From Nitrosomonadales bacterium (GTDB taxonomy: Bacteria; Pseudomonadota; Gammaproteobacteria; Burkholderiales; Nitrosomonadaceae), in the NCBI GenBank assembly GCA_004525885.1, contig SPBV01000009.1, positions 1 through 20,039 on the forward strand: DNA of 20,039 nucleotides. Direction: 5' to 3'. Each line of letters begins with the position of its first letter. Position 1 is the first letter of the stretch. The notes under the pieces are model-generated. The model was not told the DNA's origin and did no database searches. It worked only from the letters and a program-made list of their open reading frames with translations. The translations under genes and the position numbers were made by a program. Positions 1 to 7,538 of the stretch are shown here, piece after piece.

Positions 1-11
1 CGGATACAACT

Positions 12-452
12 ATGAGCAAGCCAAACGATCTTAAAACCATGGGCCTGAAGGCTACACTACCACGACTACGAATACTCAGTTTATTTGAAAATACTATGAT
101 ACAGCATCTATCAGCGGAAGATGTATATCGAACCTTGATAAGCGAAGATGAAGATATCGGCCTTGCTACTGTCTATCGCGTCCTGACACAGTTCGAACAG
201 GCTGGGGTTTTGAAACGCCACCACTTTGAAAGTGGTAAAGCAGTATTTGAACTTAATCGCGGTGAGCATCATGATCACATAGTATGCCTGCAATGCGGTC
301 ATGTTGATGAGTTCTACGACGAAGAGATTGAGAGGCGCCAGGTTAAAATTGCTAAAGATCGAGGCTTTATCATTAGCGAGCACTCGCTGTCACTTTATGT
401 GGATTGTGTAAAGCCGACATGCGCGTATCGTAAGTCGCAAAAAGAATTATAA
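12..452 (+). CDS. fur: Ferric uptake regulator Fur
   Basis: A 146-residue protein, close to the usual Fur length of about 148. It should be a cytoplasmic dimeric metal-dependent repressor that, with Fe(II), blocks iron uptake promoters. The N-terminal winged-helix DNA-binding domain covers about residues 1-80 (recognition-helix region GLATVYRVLTQF, about 50-61). The C-terminal dimerisation and metal domain contains the Fur hallmark HHDH at 86-89, followed by C92-x2-C95 and a second pair C132-x4-C137, a typical structural zinc arrangement. The ATG at 12 fits the family N-terminus, but only 11 bases lie upstream, so its promoter and ribosome site are outside the window. Other Fur-family members (Zur, PerR) are possible but the spacing of the metal motifs and the length favour Fur. 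Confidence 0.95.
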   Translation: MSKPNDLKTMGLKATLPRLRILSLFENTMIQHLSAEDVYRTLISEDEDIGLATVYRVLTQFEQAGVLKRHHFESGKAVFELNRGEHHDHIVCLQCGHVDEFYDEEIERRQVKIAKDRGFIISEHSLSLYVDCVKPTCAYRKSQKEL

Positions 453-706
453 TATCTTGCTCCAATAATTCTACAGCTTAACTCTATCTAAACCCGTACA
501 ACCCCTGTATCAGTCCAATGGTCCGGCTTTTATAAAATATAGAGTTATATAATGCATGTGGCACAGAACGTTATTTAACTACATAAAAAAACAATTTCAT
601 GGAAGAAAACTGGACTGTAGTTCTCCTGATCGACTCGGCTCTCTGTTAAGCCTAGACAGAATATGGCAAACTTTGAAATTCTTTCTTATATTTAGGTGTA
701 TTGTCT
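453..706. other. Intergenic gap between fur and lolC
   Basis: About 250 bases, AT-rich, with no ORF I can support. It holds a perfect TATAAT at 548-553, but no good -35 hexamer at the usual distance, so a lolCD promoter here is only possible. An 8-base inverted repeat (AACTCTAT 480-487 with ATAGAGTT 539-546) spans 51 bases and is too widely spaced to be a clear terminator. Confidence 0.35.
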
Positions 707-1954
707 GTGGCTTCTTATGAACTCTTCATTGGTCTCCGTTACACACGTGCTAAACGTCGCAATCATTTCATTTCTTTTATTTCATTGATTTCGCTTTTAG
801 GTATCACTCTTGGCATGACAGCCCTGATCACGGTGATGTCGGTTATGAACGGGTTCCAGAAGGAAATACGCACGCGTATCTTAGGTGTAGCCTCACATAT
901 CCAGGTAAGCGGTGTAAATGAAAAGCTAGCCGATTGGCAAGGAGTTGCAGATGAAGCAATCAAACACTCACAAGTAGAAGCTGCTGCGCCATACGTTAGC
1001 GCCCAGGGCATGGTGTCGTTCAATCAGGTTGTACGTGGCGTATTAGTGCGAGGTATCCTGCCAAATATGGAAGATAAGGTTGCTGATTTTTCCCAGATGA
1101 TGATAAGTGGAAAACTAAACAGTCTTAAACCTGGGGAGTTTGGTATCGTTATTGGCGAAGAACTGGCGCGAACCTTGGGTGCATCAAAAGGCGACAGGAT
1201 CGTATTAATCTCACCACAAGGACAAATAACGCCAGTTGGAATATTACCGCGTCTTAAGCAATTTACCGTTACTGGTATTTTTAAAGCGGGTCATTTTGAA
1301 TACGATTCTTCATTGGCGTTAATCCATATAGCAGATGCACAAAAACTATATCGCATGGAGAATGGCGAGGTATCAGGTGTTAGACTTAAATTACGAGACT
1401 TGTTCCAAGCGCCACAAGTTGTTCAAGAACTTGCGCCAATGATTTCTACAACTACGTACATCAGCGACTGGACTAGTCAGCATGCTAATTATTTTCGTGC
1501 AATCCAGATTGAAAAGCGGATGCTCTCTCTTATTCTTGCATTAATCATTGCGGTTGCTGCTTTCAATATTGTCTCCACCCTGGTAATGGCGGTAACCGAT
1601 AAACAACCTGACATTGCTATTCTCCGCACCCTTGGAGCAAGTCCACGAAGTATTATGAAAATATTTATAGTACAAGGAACTCTGATTGGTGTTTTTGGTA
1701 CAATTTTGGGAGTGGTTGGAGGTGTATTGCTGGCATTCAATGTGGACTCAGTAATAGCGTTAATTGAATATTTATTCACCGTTCAATTTTTATCTCGTGA
1801 GGTTTATTACATCAGCGAGGTCCCGTCAGACCCTCATCTCGCTGATATAGTGACGGTTGCGCTCGTATCATTTGGACTGACCATTCTAGCTACGATCTAT
1901 CCGAGCTACCGGGCATCCAAGGTCAATCCCGCAGAAGCACTAAGATATGAATAA
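707..1954 (+). CDS. lolC: Lipoprotein-releasing ABC transporter permease (LolC/LolE family, possibly LolF)
   Basis: Inner-membrane permease that extracts outer-membrane lipoproteins and hands them to LolA. About 415 residues with the MacB/FtsX-like plan: helix 1 at about 22-47, a large periplasmic domain (about 48-268), then three helices near 272-294, 314-340 and 378-400. Conserved family text includes FIGLRYTRAKRR at the start, SVMNGFQKE after helix 1 and AILRTLGASPRSI between helices 2 and 3. The periplasmic stretch PVGILPRLKQFTVTGIF resembles the LolA-binding hook region of LolC. I chose GTG 707 because AGGTG at 694-698 sits 8 bases before it; TTG 701 in the same frame has almost no spacing. 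The gene overlaps lolD by 8 bases. Only one permease gene accompanies lolD here, which suggests a LolDF-type exporter with two identical permeases, although a second permease gene elsewhere cannot be excluded. Confidence 0.93.
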   Translation: MASYELFIGLRYTRAKRRNHFISFISLISLLGITLGMTALITVMSVMNGFQKEIRTRILGVASHIQVSGVNEKLADWQGVADEAIKHSQVEAAAPYVSAQGMVSFNQVVRGVLVRGILPNMEDKVADFSQMMISGKLNSLKPGEFGIVIGEELARTLGASKGDRIVLISPQGQITPVGILPRLKQFTVTGIFKAGHFEYDSSLALIHIADAQKLYRMENGEVSGVRLKLRDLFQAPQVVQELAPMISTTTYISDWTSQHANYFRAIQIEKRMLSLILALIIAVAAFNIVSTLVMAVTDKQPDIAILRTLGASPRSIMKIFIVQGTLIGVFGTILGVVGGVLLAFNVDSVIALIEYLFTVQFLSREVYYISEVPSDPHLADIVTVALVSFGLTILATIYPSYRASKVNPAEALRYE

Positions 1955-2624
1955 GGTAATTCTTTCTTGTAGCAATTTACGCAAGAGTTACTATCAGGCT
2001 AAGTTAGAGGTACCCGTATTAATGGGTGTAAACCTGCGAGTGGAAGCAGGTGAGACACTTGCCATTGTCGGCATATCCGGTTCCGGAAAAAGTACGTTGC
2101 TGCACCTGCTAGGTGGGCTAGATGCACCCACCAGTGGAGATATCCAGATCATGGGTCAGAGTATGTCTGCTATAAATGAAGAAGGGAGATGCCGGCTTCG
2201 TAATCAGTCACTTGGTTTTATTTATCAGTTTCACCATTTACTGCCAGAATTTAGCGCACTTGAGAATGTCGCCATGCCACTGTTAATTCGGCAAATGAAC
2301 AGCAGGGAATCTTATGATCGTGCAACAGAGGTATTAAATCAGGTCGGTTTAGGTCACCGCTTGTCTCACACTCCAGGAGAGCTTTCAGGTGGGGAGCGCC
2401 AGCGTGCAGCAGTTGCACGCGCTTTAGTCACTAAACCTGCCTGTATCCTTGCTGATGAGCCTACCGGTAACCTTGACCGGCATACTGCTAGTGAAGTCTA
2501 TAAATTGATGTTAGATCTTAACCATAATGCCGGCGCAAGCCTTATCATTGTTACTCATGATCCACTTCTGGCCAAACAAACTGGACGGACATTAGAATTA
2601 GTTGATGGTATGCTCACTGAGTGA
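1947..2624 (+). CDS. lolD: Lipoprotein-releasing system ATP-binding protein LolD
   Basis: A 225-residue ABC ATPase that powers lipoprotein release from the inner membrane. Walker A is GISGSGKST (42-50), the Q-loop region is FIYQFHHLLPEFSALENV (91-108), typical of the LolD/MacB family, the signature is LSGGERQR (146-153), Walker B is CILADEPTG (166-174) and the switch His is H204 in THD. Its ATG lies inside the end of the permease gene (ATGAATAA, 1947-1954), so the two are probably translationally coupled and their products made together. Length agrees with E. coli LolD (233). Confidence 0.96.
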   Translation: MNKVILSCSNLRKSYYQAKLEVPVLMGVNLRVEAGETLAIVGISGSGKSTLLHLLGGLDAPTSGDIQIMGQSMSAINEEGRCRLRNQSLGFIYQFHHLLPEFSALENVAMPLLIRQMNSRESYDRATEVLNQVGLGHRLSHTPGELSGGERQRAAVARALVTKPACILADEPTGNLDRHTASEVYKLMLDLNHNAGASLIIVTHDPLLAKQTGRTLELVDGMLTE

Positions 2625-2697
2625 AAGATATTATTGTAAAAAAAGAAAATTGGATTTACTGCATTGAGTTTTCATTTAATTGGTTAATAGAAATCCT

Positions 2698-3018
2698 ATG
2701 AAAGGATCTTATAAAGAATTTTTTCGGCTTATTCTGTCACTAATCTATGTTGTGTTTGTTATCGCTGGAATTTCCGGTATTTCCTATAATCTATTCCGTC
2801 CTGAGGGCTGGGCCAGCTCTTGGTTAGGAAGTATGTGGAGTATGGAAATACATTTCTTGGTCATGGCTATTCCTGTTTTTATAATTTTGATCATTGTTGT
2901 CAAAAAATGGCTGAATGGACTTTTTGCTAGCAGCAGAGGGGATACATTCGTCAACATATTAATGGGCATCTTGTTACTAGCAGGAATATATTTCTTGGGG
3001 AGATACTTTTTCTTTTAG
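2698..3018 (+). CDS. Small three-helix membrane protein, unknown function
   Basis: A 106-residue protein if ATG 2698 is used; a TTG at 2680 would add six residues. Neither start has a clear ribosome site. It is very hydrophobic, with three likely membrane segments: about 8-31 (RLILSLIYVVFVIAGISGIS), 50-71 (EIHFLVMAIPVFIILIIVV) and 84-104 (VNILMGILLLAGIYFLGRYF). Loops are short, and the first loop has several Trp residues (GWASSWLGSMWSME). It starts 73 bases after lolD on the same strand and could share its transcript, but nothing links it to lipoprotein export. I recognise no family. Confidence 0.7.
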   Translation: MKGSYKEFFRLILSLIYVVFVIAGISGISYNLFRPEGWASSWLGSMWSMEIHFLVMAIPVFIILIIVVKKWLNGLFASSRGDTFVNILMGILLLAGIYFLGRYFFF

Positions 3019-3041
3019 TAACGACGAATAACAGGCGCTAA

Positions 3042-3056
3042 ACTAAGCTTTTTAGT
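3042..3056. terminator. Weak dyad between convergent genes
   Basis: ACTAA (3042-3046) and TTAGT (3052-3056) form a 5-base stem with a 5-base loop containing Ts. It lies where the small membrane protein gene and the glycosylase gene converge, and it overlaps the glycosylase stop. The stem is short and GC-poor, so a terminator role is only tentative. Confidence 0.2.
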
Positions 3057-3669
3057 ACTCTACCGGTAACGAATCAAGGCTACGCCACAAATACCATGTT
3101 GCTACAGAGCGCCATGGCTTCCATAGCTCAGAAATTACACGCATCCTGACCTCGCTTACAGGTTGATTATCATTATAGTGCATACTTAAAGCACGCTTTA
3201 AACCAAGATCGTTCATCGGCAAGACATCCGGGCGCAGCATATGAAAAATTAAAAACATTTCAGCGGTCCAACGACCAACGCCTTTTACTCGCGTCAATTC
3301 TAAAATGAGCGCTTCGTCATCCATTTCATGCCACATAGTTTCATTTAAATCTTTGTTTATAAAATGCAGCGATAGGTCTTGAAGGTAATCTGCTTTCCTC
3401 TTTGACAGGCCACAACATCTTAGTACGTCTTTTCCTATGTTATGAATTAATTGTGGTGTAATCTCAGGGACTTTAGCTACTACTTTATGCCAAACACTTT
3501 CTGCCGCTTTCACAGAAATTTGCTGGCTAACAATTGAGCGCGCCAGTGTAGTAAAGGCATCACCATGTGAGCGTAGTGCGGCTCCTTTGAAGCCTGATAT
3601 AAGCTTATGCATCACTTCATCATGCATAGCAAGCTCTTGAGTAGCTTGTTTCCAGTGTTCTGGGGTCAT
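3052..3669 (-). CDS. DNA-3-methyladenine glycosylase, AlkA-type (HhH-GPD)
   Basis: A 205-residue base-excision repair enzyme of the short AlkA class, expected to remove alkylated purines from DNA. The helix-hairpin-helix is LTRVKGVGRWTAEMFLIF (about 125-142), and the catalytic Asp of the GPD motif is D154 in VLPMNDLGLKRAL. The position that carries Lys in bifunctional Nth/Ogg enzymes is not Lys, so this should be a monofunctional glycosylase. It lacks the N-terminal extra domain of E. coli AlkA (282 residues), as is common in AlkA-like proteins of many bacteria. The start is 6 bases after the stop of the DUF2062 gene upstream, with AGG inside the end of that gene, so the two form an operon. 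Confidence 0.9.
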   Translation of the reverse strand: MTPEHWKQATQELAMHDEVMHKLISGFKGAALRSHGDAFTTLARSIVSQQISVKAAESVWHKVVAKVPEITPQLIHNIGKDVLRCCGLSKRKADYLQDLSLHFINKDLNETMWHEMDDEALILELTRVKGVGRWTAEMFLIFHMLRPDVLPMNDLGLKRALSMHYNDNQPVSEVRMRVISELWKPWRSVATWYLWRSLDSLPVEY

Positions 3670-3675
3670 TACTGC

Positions 3676-4236
3676 CTAATCATCAAGATGGTGTCGCTGC
3701 GCTCGTTTACGCCACGCATGAAGTACATATAGTCGCCAGACTATATGTACTGTGAAATAACCTATTATTGAAAGTAGTATTGCCAGTATAGATATTCCGG
3801 TCAATAAAGTTCTTCCTAGAGAAGCCATCCAATCAACCATGGAAGGAATCCATATATCAATATTTTTATCTAGTATACTGAACTCAACTTGGGGTATTTT
3901 GGTTATACCGTTACCAATCACGAACTCACCAATAGCATATGCAACAAGATAAATCGGCACTATGGTCAAGGGATTGGAATAAAGTGTAATCAGTGCTGCC
4001 ATTGGAAGATTCACTTTGAATACTATAGCGAACATGGCAGCGAAAAAGAATTGAACTGGGTTGCTTCCGGGGATCAGTCCAGCAAACAACCCTACTGCAA
4101 CCCCTCCCGCTACTGAGTGACGATTAAGGTGCCACAAGTTGTGATGATGCAGTAGTCCTCCAAACATCCCGACGAATCGATTCTGTTTGATGCTCTCGTG
4201 GGAAGGAAGGTATTTCTTGAAGAATTTTCGAGGCAC
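3676..4236 (-). CDS. DUF2062 family membrane protein
   Basis: A 186-residue inner-membrane protein. The DUF2062 signature is visible: an early LWHLNRHSVAGGVAVGLFAGLIPG stretch (about 34-58), followed by NPVQFFFAAMFAIVFKVNLPMA and LYSNPLTIVPIYLVAYAIG. There are about three to four membrane segments (46-70, 78-105, 140-170) and a basic, His-rich C-terminus. The start is GTG 4236; AGGAG lies 9 bases upstream of it on the minus strand (4246-4250). It is the first gene of a tight pair with the AlkA-type glycosylase. The biochemical role of DUF2062 proteins is not established. Confidence 0.85.
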   Translation of the reverse strand: MPRKFFKKYLPSHESIKQNRFVGMFGGLLHHHNLWHLNRHSVAGGVAVGLFAGLIPGSNPVQFFFAAMFAIVFKVNLPMAALITLYSNPLTIVPIYLVAYAIGEFVIGNGITKIPQVEFSILDKNIDIWIPSMVDWMASLGRTLLTGISILAILLSIIGYFTVHIVWRLYVLHAWRKRAQRHHLDD

Positions 4237-4552
4237 TAGATAAATCTCCTAAATTACTGGCCAAGTATGCTCAAAATATATAACCAGTTAATATACTACC
4301 CCATGAATTTGTCTAAATTAAAGAAAATTAATGGTTATAACCTGAGTTGCCAACTGGGCTTACCTTTTCTCAAGACCATTAAGCCGCTTCGAACTTATGG
4401 GTGTACAGTTTTTTGTATTAATTCTATCTAGCACTCTAATCTTCCGAGAAGGCTTTATTAAGTTACACTTTCTTAAAACTTTACCCTGATTCTGAGCGTC
4501 CCCTTATAGTACCCCTCTATTGATCAGTTCTTATTTCTCCTGGAGCAAACCT
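4237..4552. other. Divergent intergenic region with several dyads
   Basis: This 316-base region must hold the promoters of the DUF2062-glycosylase pair and of apt, but I find no hexamer pair good enough to name. It contains a perfect palindrome GGTTATAACC (4333-4342), an AGTTG-C-CAACT dyad (4345-4355) and a flanking inverted repeat TTAATGGT (4328-4335) with ACCATTAA (4375-4382). Together they make a compact symmetrical patch that could be an operator. A 42-codon ORF at 4303-4431 has no ribosome site and is not supported. Confidence 0.35.
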
Positions 4553-5080
4553 ATGCCAATAAAATCACGAATCAGAACCATTCCTCATTATCCTAAGCAA
4601 GGGGTAATGTTTCGCGACATTACAACACTGTTAAAAGATCCAATAGGTTTTCGCGTTACCATCAATGAATTCGTTAATCATCTTATTGGTGTAAAAATTG
4701 ATAGGGTGGTTGGGATTGAAGCTCGTGGGTTTATTATCGGTGCTGCACTTGCATTCCAGCTTGGCGTAGGCTTCATACCAATTCGTAAGAAAGGCAAGCT
4801 ACCAGCGGAAACACGAAGCCACGACTATAAACTGGAATATGGTACCGACTGTATTGAAATCCATGTAGACGCCATATCTCAGGGAGATCACATCCTTCTA
4901 GTTGATGACTTGATAGCAACTGGAGGCACGGCAGGAGCAGCCGTTAAACTAATTAGTGCTATGGGTGGCAAGATTGTGGAGTGTTGTTTTGTTATCGATT
5001 TACCTGATCTGGGCGGTAGTTTACGGCTGAGAAAACAGGGTCAAAAAGTTTTTTCTCTTTGTGAATTTGAAGGGGATTGA
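4553..5080 (+). CDS. apt: Adenine phosphoribosyltransferase
   Basis: A cytoplasmic purine-salvage enzyme making AMP from adenine and PRPP. With ATG 4553 it has 175 residues, near the E. coli length of 183. Visible family features are YPKQGVMFRDIT (13-24), the GIEARGF segment (54-60), RKKGKLPAE (78-86), LEYGTD (94-99) and the PRPP loop ILLVDDLIATGGT (114-126). GGAG at 4541-4544 lies 8 bases before ATG 4553, which favours it over TTG 4520 in the same frame. A decayed mtnA follows 17 bases later. MTA phosphorolysis yields adenine for Apt and methylthioribose-1-phosphate for MtnA, so the pair probably once formed a methionine/adenine salvage operon. Confidence 0.95.
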   Translation: MPIKSRIRTIPHYPKQGVMFRDITTLLKDPIGFRVTINEFVNHLIGVKIDRVVGIEARGFIIGAALAFQLGVGFIPIRKKGKLPAETRSHDYKLEYGTDCIEIHVDAISQGDHILLVDDLIATGGTAGAAVKLISAMGGKIVECCFVIDLPDLGGSLRLRKQGQKVFSLCEFEGD

Positions 5081-5097
5081 ACGTGGTTAAAAGAAGC

Positions 5098-5914
5098 ATG
5101 AAGTAATCAGCGGGGGCATCGTTGTAAAAATGGGTATCTGGAAATGTTTAATCAGCGTGTGCTACCCGCTTGCTTTGAATATCGTAGCTTTAATTCAACG
5201 ATAGAGATGGCAGAGGGTATTAGCTCTATGGTGGTACGTGGAGCACCAGTAATCGGTTGTGCTTCTTCTGCTTATGGTGTGGCGTTGGAAGCACAGAGGT
5301 TGTGAAATGCTGGCAGAAAACCTTCAGATCAAACGATCTATCGGTACTTTCGGTGCCAAGTTGCTCTCTAATAACACAAAAATCTTCACCTACTGTAATG
5401 GCTAGCACTTTAGCAACAGCCGGTCATGGTGCCGCCCTTGGCATCATTCGTTCTACTGTAGAAACTGGAAAGGAATTTCAGTAATCACAGGTAAAACCAG
5501 ACCGTTTTTCCAAGGCGCCGGGCTTACAGTCTGGGAAATGGCACAAGAGAAAATTCCAGTAACACTCATAACAGATAATATGACAGGATATTTGATGAAA
5601 CTGGGCGAGATTGATGCCGTTGTAGTTGGAACTGGCCGCGTTGCAGTAAATGGAGCTGTGGTGAATAAGATTGCCGCTTTATATGGTAGCTGTATTAGCA
5701 AATACGTCACAACATCCCATTTTATGGGGCCTGTCCATTGTCAACTATTGATCTAACTGCTCAAAATGACGCAGCTATTCCTATTGAAGAAAGTAATGCT
5801 GATGAGGTTACTAGCAGTGACGGATACCAGTGGACAGCAGGAGAAATCAATGTTTTCAATCCCGCCTTCGACATTACACCAGCCGATTTAGTCGCTGCCC
5901 TGGTTACCAAGTAA
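5098..5914 (+). pseudogene. mtnA: Decayed methylthioribose-1-phosphate isomerase (mtnA)
   Basis: MtnA homology runs across this stretch in all three frames. Pieces: LEMFNQRVLPACFEYRSF then MVVRGAPVIGCASSAYGVAL (from 5138, ended by TGA 5303); LSNNTKIFTYCN (frame of 5307, ended by TAG 5403); ASTLATAGHGAALGIIRS (from 5401, ended by TAA 5482); TRPFFQGAGLTVWE and PVTLITDNMTGYLMKLGEID (frame of 5475); VAVLANTSQHP (from 5686); then PFYGACPLSTIDL and NPAFDITPADLVAALV (from 5717) to TAA 5912. At least four or five frame changes are needed. About 60 codons seem missing near 5303-5310, since AYG and YCN lie much closer than in intact MtnA (about 350 residues). The catalytic Cys survives (TGT 5394), but the Asp of the usual GADR motif is Gly (GTGR, GGC 5634-5636). 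The N-terminal limit is uncertain. Intact genes on both sides argue against poor sequence quality. Confidence 0.9.
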
Positions 5915-6053
5915 GAAATTGTGGAACAACCAAATTTAAACCGCATAACAAATTCATTTAGGCGTTAGAACACTTATACATTGCGACATTGGGTATAAAT
6001 CAATACTGTTTTGTTAAAACCTTTCAGACTGAATTCTATAAATTTAATTTAGG

Positions 6054-7508
6054 CTACATCAGTATCACGTCATACTGTTCCTGCACATACGTTGTTTCAA
6101 CTTGCAAACTAATAGGTTTTGCAATGAAGTCGCTAAGTTGAGTAAGATTTTGAGATTCTTCATCAAGGAACAAATCAATTACTTGTTGCGATGCTAGAAT
6201 ACGAAATTCTCGGGCGTCGAATTGGCGGGATTCGCGCAGCAACTCACGTAGGATTTCATAACATATCGTTTGTGCAGTTCTTACCTCACCACGACTCTGA
6301 CAAGTAGGACAGGGTTCACACAAAGTATGAGCAAGGCTTTCTCTGGCGCGCTTACGTGTCATCTCTACAAGCCCTAACGTAGTAAATCCATTAACAGTCA
6401 TGCGCGTCCGATCTTTTAATAAAGTTTTCTTGAATTCCGTAAGCACAGCATTTCTATGCTCTTTATTCTCCATATCAATAAAATCAATAATGATAATTCC
6501 GCCCAGGTTTCGTAATCGTAACTGGCGTGCAATTATTTGTGCTGCTTCCAAATTAGTTTTGAAAATTGTGTCGTCGAAACTTCGTATGCCGACGAATCCA
6601 CCAGTATTTACATCCACAGTAGTTAGTGCCTCAGTCTGATCAAAGATGAGGTAACCTCCAGACTTTAAATTCACCCTTCTTGCCAGGGACCTTTCAATTT
6701 CATCCTCAACTCCATTTAGATCAAATAGTGGACGTTCTCCAGCATAATGCTCTAACCGGCTTTTTACATTCACCATATATTTATCTGCAAATGTAGCCAT
6801 TTTCTGAAATGTTTCGCGTGAATCTACTAGAATACGCGCCGTGTCATCGGTCACAAAGTCACGTAGAACCCTGTAACTCAGATTCAAACCCTGGTAAATT
6901 AGCGTAGATGGAGAAGCAGTTAAAAATTTCTCCTGAATATTTAGCCATTGTTTATTCAGATATTTTATGTCTGTTTGCAAATCACGATCGCTTGCGGTTC
7001 CAGCCATCGTGCGAACTATATAGCCACCTTTTTCATCAGTTGCAAGCATCTTTTGCAACTTCTCCCGAAGTAACTCACGCTCAGTTTCGTCTTCAATGCG
7101 CTGGGAAATGCTGATATTAGATTCTTGTGGAAGATATACCAACATCCGTCCGGCAATACTGATCTGGGTGGATAACCGAGCACCTTTAGTACCAATTGGA
7201 TCCTTAATGACCTGGACCAAAATACCTTCGCCCTCATGTAACAATTTTTCTATGGGTTTATCGGTAACCTCGTCCTGACGAGTTTCCCAGATATCAGCTA
7301 CATGCAGAAAAGCAGCGCGATCAAGACCAATATCAATAAAAGCTGATTGTATTCCAGGTAATACTCTGCTGACACGGCCATTGTAGATATTTCCAACTTT
7401 GCCAAGACTACTAGTGCGCTCTATGTGCAATTCTTGAACCGCCCCTTGCTCCATCACGGCAACACGAGTCTCTTGTGGAGTTATGTTGACAAGAATTTCA
7501 TTACCCAT
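6054..7508 (-). CDS. rng: Ribonuclease G
   Basis: A 484-residue endoribonuclease of the RNase E/G family (E. coli RNase G has 489), acting in 16S rRNA 5' maturation and mRNA decay. The S1 RNA-binding part is about 36-125 (GKVGNIYNGRVSRVLPGIQSAF at its start). Catalytic metal-binding Asps are expected at D299 (TTVDVNTG) and in IDFIDM (D342/D345). The zinc-link cysteines lie in CEPCPTC (397-403). It lacks the long C-terminal degradosome scaffold of RNase E, which is why I call RNase G. It is the last gene of the long minus-strand run, directly after maf, an arrangement also seen in E. coli (yhdE-rng). The ATG at 7508 gives the family start MGNEILVNITPQETRVAV. Confidence 0.96.
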   Translation of the reverse strand: MGNEILVNITPQETRVAVMEQGAVQELHIERTSSLGKVGNIYNGRVSRVLPGIQSAFIDIGLDRAAFLHVADIWETRQDEVTDKPIEKLLHEGEGILVQVIKDPIGTKGARLSTQISIAGRMLVYLPQESNISISQRIEDETERELLREKLQKMLATDEKGGYIVRTMAGTASDRDLQTDIKYLNKQWLNIQEKFLTASPSTLIYQGLNLSYRVLRDFVTDDTARILVDSRETFQKMATFADKYMVNVKSRLEHYAGERPLFDLNGVEDEIERSLARRVNLKSGGYLIFDQTEALTTVDVNTGGFVGIRSFDDTIFKTNLEAAQIIARQLRLRNLGGIIIIDFIDMENKEHRNAVLTEFKKTLLKDRTRMTVNGFTTLGLVEMTRKRARESLAHTLCEPCPTCQSRGEVRTAQTICYEILRELLRESRQFDAREFRILASQQVIDLFLDEESQNLTQLSDFIAKPISLQVETTYVQEQYDVILM

Positions 7509-7538
7509 AAATGTGATGCGCTATAGATTATATTCAGC

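Noticed and set aside
4303..4431. A 42-codon ORF in the apt/DUF2062 gap
   Set aside because: No ribosome site before its ATG, no overlap or coupling with a gene, and no recognisable sequence; ORFs of this size are common by chance.
5257..5484. A 75-codon ORF between apt and rng
   Set aside because: Only its last third is MtnA-like (ATAGHGAALGIIRS); the rest is the mtnA region read in the wrong frame.
5538..5756. A 72-codon ORF that might be an independent small protein
   Set aside because: Its first two thirds are plain MtnA sequence (the LITDN and NKIA segments); the tail is out-of-frame mtnA sequence. It is one piece of the pseudogene.
6008..6020. GTTTT-GTT-AAAAC hairpin downstream of rng as a terminator
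   Set aside because: The 5-base stem has only one GC pair at its base and no following T run in the rng direction; it is what AT-rich sequence gives by chance.
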